NCBI GenBank assembly: GCA_937883885.1
Contig: CAKZXL010000165.1
Location: 1-6,861, forward strand
Origin: an uncultured Aquincola sp.
Lineage (GTDB): Bacteria > Pseudomonadota > Gammaproteobacteria > Burkholderiales > Burkholderiaceae
Length of the DNA stretch: 6,861 bases
Reading direction: 5' to 3'
This document shows positions 1-6,861 of the stretch, in pieces; within the stretch, counting starts at the first letter, position 1; each line of letters opens with the position of its first letter. Both the position numbers and the translations under genes were made by a program. The notes under the pieces were generated by a model. The model had not been told where the DNA came from. It worked only from the letters and a program-made list of their open reading frames with translations, and ran no database searches.

Positions 1-73
1 CGCCAACATTGTTACGGAGTTGGGAAAAGCTACAGCAACCTTTGTCATCCGAATGCGGGGGTGGGTCGTTAGG

Positions 74-110
74 GGGTCACGCGGCACGAATGCAAGCCGC
101 GAGTTGACCC
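74..110. repeat. Inverted repeat upstream of the small ORF
   Basis: The left arm GGGTCA-CGCGGC (74-85) is complementary to the right arm GCCGCG-AGT-TGACCC (96-110). That gives 12 base pairs, interrupted by a 3-base bulge (102-104) around a 10-base loop. It ends three bases before the ATG at 114. No T-run follows, so it does not look like an intrinsic terminator. It could be an operator, or a 5'-UTR hairpin that hides the ribosome-binding region of the small ORF. The sequence shows only the symmetry; the role is inference. Confidence 0.5.
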
Positions 111-113
111 GCC

Positions 114-284
114 ATGATGATCCAGAAATCCGCTCATCCCGTGCCCGCCCACCATAGCCGCCGCGCCGAACGCTTCGAGCCGCCGGCCGACAAGGGCCAG
201 AAGTACGAGCCCTTCCTGGTGCCGGCCATGGGCCGCGACCGCCGCAGCATGGCGCAGGAACTGCGCATGGACCAGCGCCGCTGA
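114..284 (+). CDS. Small basic hypothetical protein (56 aa)
   Basis: I do not recognise this protein. The reading frame runs from ATG 114 (a second ATG follows at 117) to TGA 282-284 and encodes 56 residues. An in-frame stop at 105-107 limits how far upstream it can start. The product is hydrophilic and very basic, with many Arg, His and Lys residues, a central stretch FEPPADKGQKYEPFLVPAMG and an Arg/Gln-rich tail ending MDQRR. It has no signal peptide, membrane segment or Cys. Third codon positions are overwhelmingly G or C, as in the neighbouring genes, whereas the DNA just upstream is AT-richer; this is the main argument that it is real. Against it, no clear Shine-Dalgarno sequence precedes the ATG, and the region immediately upstream is an inverted repeat. 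It lies 54 bases before the glycine riboswitch and is probably a separate transcription unit. Confidence 0.5.
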   Translation: MMIQKSAHPVPAHHSRRAERFEPPADKGQKYEPFLVPAMGRDRRSMAQELRMDQRR

Positions 285-326
285 TCCCTGCCGGGCGGCG
301 CAAGCCGGGGCCGCCAGCGCCTCGGC

Positions 327-332
327 TACACT
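327..332 (+). promoter_or_regulatory. Candidate -10 box for the gcv operon
   Basis: TACACT matches four of six bases of the sigma-70 -10 consensus. Transcription starting about 7 bases downstream would begin at about 339, which is the first base of aptamer-1 helix P1. That positional fit is the main support. I see no convincing -35 box at the usual spacing (around 304-309), so the promoter would need an activator or be weak. The assignment is inferred from position and partial consensus. Confidence 0.4.
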
Positions 333-338
333 GCCGCC

Positions 339-427
339 GCCAGGAGAGAGCCGCTGCGGCATTCCACCGCAGCAGCCGCCGAAGGCGCAGGGGTCCACAC
401 CCCGAACGCTCAGGCAAAAGGACTGGC
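339..427 (+). promoter_or_regulatory. Glycine aptamer 1
   Basis: P1 pairs GCCAG (339-343) with CTGGC (423-427). P2 pairs GAGAG (344-348) with CGCTC (407-411) with one mismatch. P3a pairs GCTGCGG (353-359) with CCGCAGC (367-373). P3b pairs GGGGT (390-394) with ACCCC (399-403) around a 4-base loop. The conserved CCGAAGG core lies between P3a and P3b, and AGGCAAAAGGAC joins P2 to P1. Confidence 0.93.
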
Positions 428-429
428 AA

Positions 430-448
430 GACGCCCCACCCGGGCGTT
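430..448 (+). repeat. Hairpin in the inter-aptamer linker
   Basis: ACGCCC (431-436) pairs perfectly with GGGCGT (442-447) around a 5-base loop, and G430 can wobble-pair with T448. It fills almost all of the linker between P1 of aptamer 1 (ends 427) and P1 of aptamer 2 (starts 449). The pairing is direct; whether it forms in the folded riboswitch is not known from sequence. Confidence 0.7.
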
Positions 449-551
449 CCTCACTGGAGAGAGGCGGGCCCCGAGCCCGCCCACCGAAGGGGCAAGCAGC
501 GCCGCGCAACCGCCGGTGCCGCCAATCTCTCAGGTAAAGCGGACAGCGAGG
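449..551 (+). promoter_or_regulatory. Glycine aptamer 2
   Basis: P1 pairs CCTCACTG (449-456) with CAGCGAGG (544-551), seven of eight positions, with an A-C mismatch at 453/547. P2 pairs GAGAG (457-461) with CTCTC (527-531). P3a pairs GGCGGGC (463-469) with GCCCGCC (475-481). P3b pairs GCAGCGCCG (496-504) with CGGTGCCGC (514-522), with one mismatch and one wobble. The core CCGAAGG is at 484-490. P1 of this copy adjoins the expression platform and its 3' strand has an alternative partner downstream. Confidence 0.93.
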
Positions 552-610
552 GCATCCCCCCACTCACATCGCCTTTGGCGCTAGGGTGGGCGATCGATGG
601 CCCCTTCGCT
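545..610 (+). promoter_or_regulatory. Riboswitch expression platform: anti-P1 stem enclosing a hairpin
   Basis: Two nested structures are visible. The inner hairpin pairs CCCACTC (559-565) with GGGTGGG (584-590, one wobble), continues through a small internal loop, and closes with CGCC (570-573) on GGCG (577-580) around TTT. The outer stem pairs AGCGA (545-549) with TCGCT (606-610) and GGG (550-552) with CCC (602-604). Weaker pairing of 553-555 with bases around 597-600 can extend it. The outer stem uses the same bases as the 3' strand of aptamer-2 P1 (544-551), so the two are mutually exclusive. It ends 11 bases before the gcvT Shine-Dalgarno. The pairings are read from sequence; the switching mechanism is inferred. 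Confidence 0.5.
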
Positions 611-621
611 ACACCCTTACC

Positions 622-626
622 GGGAG
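622..626 (+). promoter_or_regulatory. Ribosome-binding site of gcvT
   Basis: GGGAG lies 6 bases before ATG 633. Its strength and spacing favour 633 as the gcvT start over the in-frame ATG at 597. Confidence 0.7.
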
Positions 627-632
627 ACATGG

Positions 633-1748
633 ATGTCCGCCGACCTGCTCCAGACGCCCCTGCACGCGCTGCACCTTGAACTGGGCGCCAAGATGGTGCC
701 CTTTGCCGGCTACGCCATGCCGGTCAACTACCCCGGCGGCATCATGGCCGAGCACCGGCAGTGCCGCGAATCGGCCGCGCTGTTCGACGTCTCGCACATG
801 GGCCAGCTGCGCCTGCCCGATGCGCCGGCCGCCGCCGCCGCACTCGAGACCCTGGTGCCGGCCGACATCGTCGACCTGGCGGTGGGCAAGCAGCGCTACA
901 CCCAGTTCACCAATGCCTCGGGCGGCATCCTCGACGACCTGATGGTCACCCGGCGCGAGGACGACCTCTTCGTCGTCGTCAACGCCGCCTGCAAGGCCGA
1001 CGACATCCGCCACCTGCAGACCCACATCGGCCACCGCTGCCAGATCGTGCCGCTGCCCGACCGCGCGCTGCTGGCGCTGCAAGGCCCCCAGGCCGTCACC
1101 GCGCTGCAGCGGCTGAACGCGGGCGTCGGCACCCTGACCTTCATGACCGGCGGGCACTTCGTGCTGGCGGGTGTGGACTGCTTCGTCACCCGCTCGGGCT
1201 ACACCGGCGAAGACGGCTTCGAGATCTCGGTGCCGGCCGAGGCCGCGGTCGATCTGGCGCGCCAGCTGCTGGCCCATCCCGAGGTCAAGCCCGCCGGCCT
1301 GGGCGCGCGCGACACGCTGCGGCTGGAAGCGGGCCTGTGCCTGTACGGCCACGACATCGACACCACCACCTCGCCGGTGGAAGCGGGCCTGGCCTGGTCC
1401 ATCCAGAAGGTGCGCCGCCCGGGCGGTGCCCGCGCGGGCCACTACCCCGGCGCCGCCACCATCGAAAAGCACCTGGCCGGCGCCGCGCCCAGCAAGCGCG
1501 TGGGCCTGGTGGGGCTGGAACGCGTGCCGGTGCGTGAAGGCGCGGTGCTGCACGATGCCCACGGCCACAAGCTGGGCCATGTGACCAGCGGCACGCTGGC
1601 GCCCACCGTCAACCAGCCGATCGCGATGGCCTACGTGGCCATCAACCACGCCCACCCGGGCAACGAGGTGTATGCCGACGTGCGCGGCAAGCGCCTGCCG
1701 ATGCGGGTGTGCGCCATGCCGTTTGCCCCGCACCGCTACCAGCGCTGA
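633..1748 (+). CDS. gcvT: Glycine cleavage system T-protein (aminomethyltransferase)
   Basis: GcvT transfers the methylene carbon from the aminomethyl-lipoyl arm of GcvH to tetrahydrofolate, releasing ammonia. It is a soluble cytoplasmic enzyme. From ATG 633 the protein has 371 residues, normal for the family. It begins SADLLQTPLHALHLELGAKM, as GcvT proteins do. Visible signatures are VNYPGGI, SALFDVSHMGQ-like FDVSHMG, the GGILDDLMV segment with Asp-Asp at 101-102 (matching the catalytic Asp of the E. coli enzyme), ALQGP, SGYTGEDGFEI (188-198), and GARDTLRLEAGL followed by YGHD near 226-241. An in-frame ATG at 597 would add 12 residues that look unlike the family, and its upstream region lies in the riboswitch platform hairpin. 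ATG 633 has a better Shine-Dalgarno sequence, so it is preferred. It is the first gene behind the glycine riboswitch; gcvH follows after 61 bases. Confidence 0.96.
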   Translation: MSADLLQTPLHALHLELGAKMVPFAGYAMPVNYPGGIMAEHRQCRESAALFDVSHMGQLRLPDAPAAAAALETLVPADIVDLAVGKQRYTQFTNASGGILDDLMVTRREDDLFVVVNAACKADDIRHLQTHIGHRCQIVPLPDRALLALQGPQAVTALQRLNAGVGTLTFMTGGHFVLAGVDCFVTRSGYTGEDGFEISVPAEAAVDLARQLLAHPEVKPAGLGARDTLRLEAGLCLYGHDIDTTTSPVEAGLAWSIQKVRRPGGARAGHYPGAATIEKHLAGAAPSKRVGLVGLERVPVREGAVLHDAHGHKLGHVTSGTLAPTVNQPIAMAYVAINHAHPGNEVYADVRGKRLPMRVCAMPFAPHRYQR

Positions 1749-1809
1749 TCCCCGGCGCTGCTCGCCTTTCTCCCCTCTTCCCACACCGCCCGAACCCAGG
1801 AGCGACCCC

Positions 1810-2184
1810 ATGACCATCAAGTTCACCAACGACCACGAGTGGATCAACACCGCCGATGCCGGCGCCGCCGTGGTCGGCATCACGCCGCATGCGCAGGACG
1901 CGCTGGGCGACGTGGTGTTCGTCGACCTGCCCGAAGTGGGCAAGACCTTCAACCAGGGCGAGGTGGCCGGCGTGGTGGAGTCGGTCAAGGCTGCCGCCGA
2001 CCTGTTCATGCCCGTCACCGGCGAGGTGGTGGAAGTCAACGAGGCGCTGCGCGCCGACCCGTCGCTGGCCAATTCCGACCCCACCGGCGCCGGCTGGTTC
2101 TTCAAGGTCAAGGTGGCCGATGCCAGCCAGTTCGATGCGCTGATGGACGAGCCGGCCTACCAGGACCTGCTCAAGACCCTCTGA
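1810..2184 (+). CDS. gcvH: Glycine cleavage system H-protein (lipoyl carrier)
   Basis: GcvH is the small lipoylated shuttle of the glycine cleavage system. Its lipoyl arm receives the aminomethyl group from GcvP, presents it to GcvT, and is then reoxidised by lipoamide dehydrogenase. The 124-residue protein is close to the usual length. It starts MTIKFTNDHEW, contains GITPHAQDALGDVVFVDLP, and carries the lipoyl-lysine motif VVESVKAA with the modified Lys predicted at residue 60. GEVVEVNEAL and NSDPTGAGWF are also typical. The start at 1810 is supported by AGGAG (1798-1802) seven bases upstream; a longer in-frame extension from 1672 overlaps gcvT and is not family-like. It is separated from gcvP by 23 bases. 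No lipoylation genes (lipA, lipB) are in the window. Confidence 0.97.
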   Translation: MTIKFTNDHEWINTADAGAAVVGITPHAQDALGDVVFVDLPEVGKTFNQGEVAGVVESVKAAADLFMPVTGEVVEVNEALRADPSLANSDPTGAGWFFKVKVADASQFDALMDEPAYQDLLKTL

Positions 2185-2207
2185 CCCCCGCCTGATAGAG
2201 CCCTTCC

Positions 2208-5084
<2,877 letters not shown>

Positions 5085-5095
5085 GCCAAACCGGC

Positions 5096-5120
5096 GGTGC
5101 GCGCTTATCCTGCGCGCACC
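5096..5120 (+). promoter_or_regulatory. Perfect hairpin between gcvP and sdaA, with a -10-like loop
   Basis: GGTGCGCGC (5096-5104) is exactly complementary to GCGCGCACC (5112-5120), giving a 9-bp GC-rich stem with a 7-base loop, TTATCCT. It is the only obvious signal in the 57-base gap. The bases after it, TCCTGTTACC, are not a proper T-run, so full intrinsic termination is unlikely. Partial termination, or protection of the gcvTHP message from 3' decay, is possible. The loop includes TATCCT (5106-5111), a four-of-six match to a -10 box, which could instead mark an internal promoter for sdaA; no good -35 box is visible. Confidence 0.55.
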
Positions 5121-5141
5121 TCCTGTTACCCGTCTCGCCGC

Positions 5142-6532
<1,391 letters not shown>

Positions 6533-6533
<1 letters not shown>

Positions 6534-6861
6534 TGCGCCACGGCCGCGGTTGGATCATTGCGACGGCGCTGTCCACGCTGCTGGTGTGCAGCGCGGTGGC
6601 CACCGCCTATTCGCTGCAGGCGCGTCGGGCCGCGCAGTCGGCCGTCACCTCGCTGGCGCTCAGGCAGGCGGCCAACGACGTGCACGAGGCCTTCCACCAC
6701 GTCACCTTGTCGGGCCACCCGGATTCGCCCTGGCAGCGCGCCCAGGGCGAGGCCCTGCTGCGGCGCGCCGCCGACACGCTGCGCCGCGTGGCGCAGACGC
6801 CCGGCGAAGTGGCGCGGGTGGATGCGCTGCTGGGCGCCGTCGAGCGGCTGCGGGCCCTGCC
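6533..6861 (+). CDS. Membrane-anchored sensor-like protein, N-terminal part
   Basis: ATG 6533 overlaps the sdaA stop as TGATG, and the frame stays open to the window edge, giving 109 codons of an incomplete gene. The protein starts with a short basic stretch (MRHGRG), then a single predicted membrane segment at about residues 7-26. A helical, Ala/Arg/Leu-rich region follows, likely periplasmic, with heptad-like spacing (for example RRAADTLRRVA and DALLGAVERLRAL). This layout is common in sensor histidine kinases and chemoreceptors, but no HAMP, kinase or signalling domain falls inside the window, so the function is not shown. Third-position G/C bias supports coding. No strong Shine-Dalgarno is visible, so translation is probably coupled to sdaA. 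A membrane protein of another kind cannot be excluded. Confidence 0.7.

Larger units (their letters stand above)
339..551 (+). promoter_or_regulatory. Tandem glycine riboswitch (gcvT-type, two aptamers)
   Basis: Two consecutive glycine aptamers precede gcvT. Each has the purine-rich GGAGAGAG start (343-350 and 456-463), the core CCGAAGG (379-385 and 484-490), and the 3' signature: CTCAGGCAAAAGGAC (409-423) in the first copy and CTCTCAGGTAAAGCGGAC (527-544) in the second. Helices P1, P2, P3a and P3b can be drawn for both. The 21-base linker (428-448) folds into its own short hairpin. In this family, glycine binding usually activates expression of glycine cleavage genes, which fits the genes downstream. 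No T-rich terminator follows, so control is more likely at translation initiation or through Rho than by an intrinsic terminator (inference). Confidence 0.96.

Noticed and set aside
20..48. Possible sigma-70 promoter TTGGGA, 17 bases, TGTCAT
   Set aside because: Each box matches only four of six consensus bases and nothing else supports it; too weak to list as a feature.
1..72. Frame open from base 1 to TAG 70-72 that could be the tail of an upstream gene
   Set aside because: The codons lack the G/C third-position bias of the other genes and the stretch is only about 52% GC, which looks intergenic.
294..315. Possible terminator after the small ORF (GGCGGC 294-299 with GCCGCC 310-315)
   Set aside because: The stem is only 6 bp with a 10-base loop and no T-run follows. 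In DNA this GC-rich such pairings arise often by chance.
69..563. Open reading frame of 164 codons on the - strand across the small ORF and the riboswitch
   Set aside because: It runs antisense through a structured RNA whose bases are explained by both aptamers; the product is Gly/Ala/Arg/Cys-rich without recognisable features.
609..2111. Open reading frame of 500 codons on the - strand opposite gcvT and gcvH
   Set aside because: It is a shadow of two clear genes with compositionally biased sequence and no family signature.

Overview
The window comes from a very GC-rich bacterium with strong G/C bias at third codon positions. The gene order, the single-chain iron-sulfur serine dehydratase and the protein sequences suggest a betaproteobacterium of the Burkholderiales (Rubrivivax/Leptothrix/Roseateles-like). 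That placement is inferred from remembered family sequences, not from a search.

Layout, all on the + strand. Positions 1-113 are AT-richer (about 52% GC in the first 60 bases) and hold an inverted repeat at 74-110. A 56-codon unrecognised small ORF lies at 114-284. A tandem glycine riboswitch occupies about 339-551, with both aptamers readable helix by helix. A structured expression platform follows (about 545-610). Then come gcvT (633-1748), gcvH (1810-2184), gcvP (2208-5084), a short intergenic region with a perfect 9-bp hairpin (5096-5120), sdaA (5142-6533), and the first 109 codons of a membrane-anchored, sensor-like protein (6533 to the window end). The sdaA stop and the start of that last gene overlap as TGATG.

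Functionally this is a glycine-disposal operon. When glycine is abundant the riboswitch is expected to turn on GcvT, GcvH and GcvP. Together with the housekeeping lipoamide dehydrogenase (L-protein, not in this window), they split glycine into CO2, NH3 and methylene-tetrahydrofolate. Serine hydroxymethyltransferase (also not here) joins methylene-THF to a second glycine to make serine, and SdaA deaminates serine to pyruvate. The operon can therefore turn glycine into pyruvate and one-carbon units.

The core genes are ordinary and complete, with all key residues present. I see no clearly undescribed system. The points most worth a second look are: the riboswitch architecture (a hairpin in the inter-aptamer linker, a possible lack of leader, and a downstream stem that competes with aptamer-2 P1); the sdaA leader hairpin with a -10-like sequence in its loop; the coupled sensor-like gene; and the small upstream ORF with its inverted repeat.
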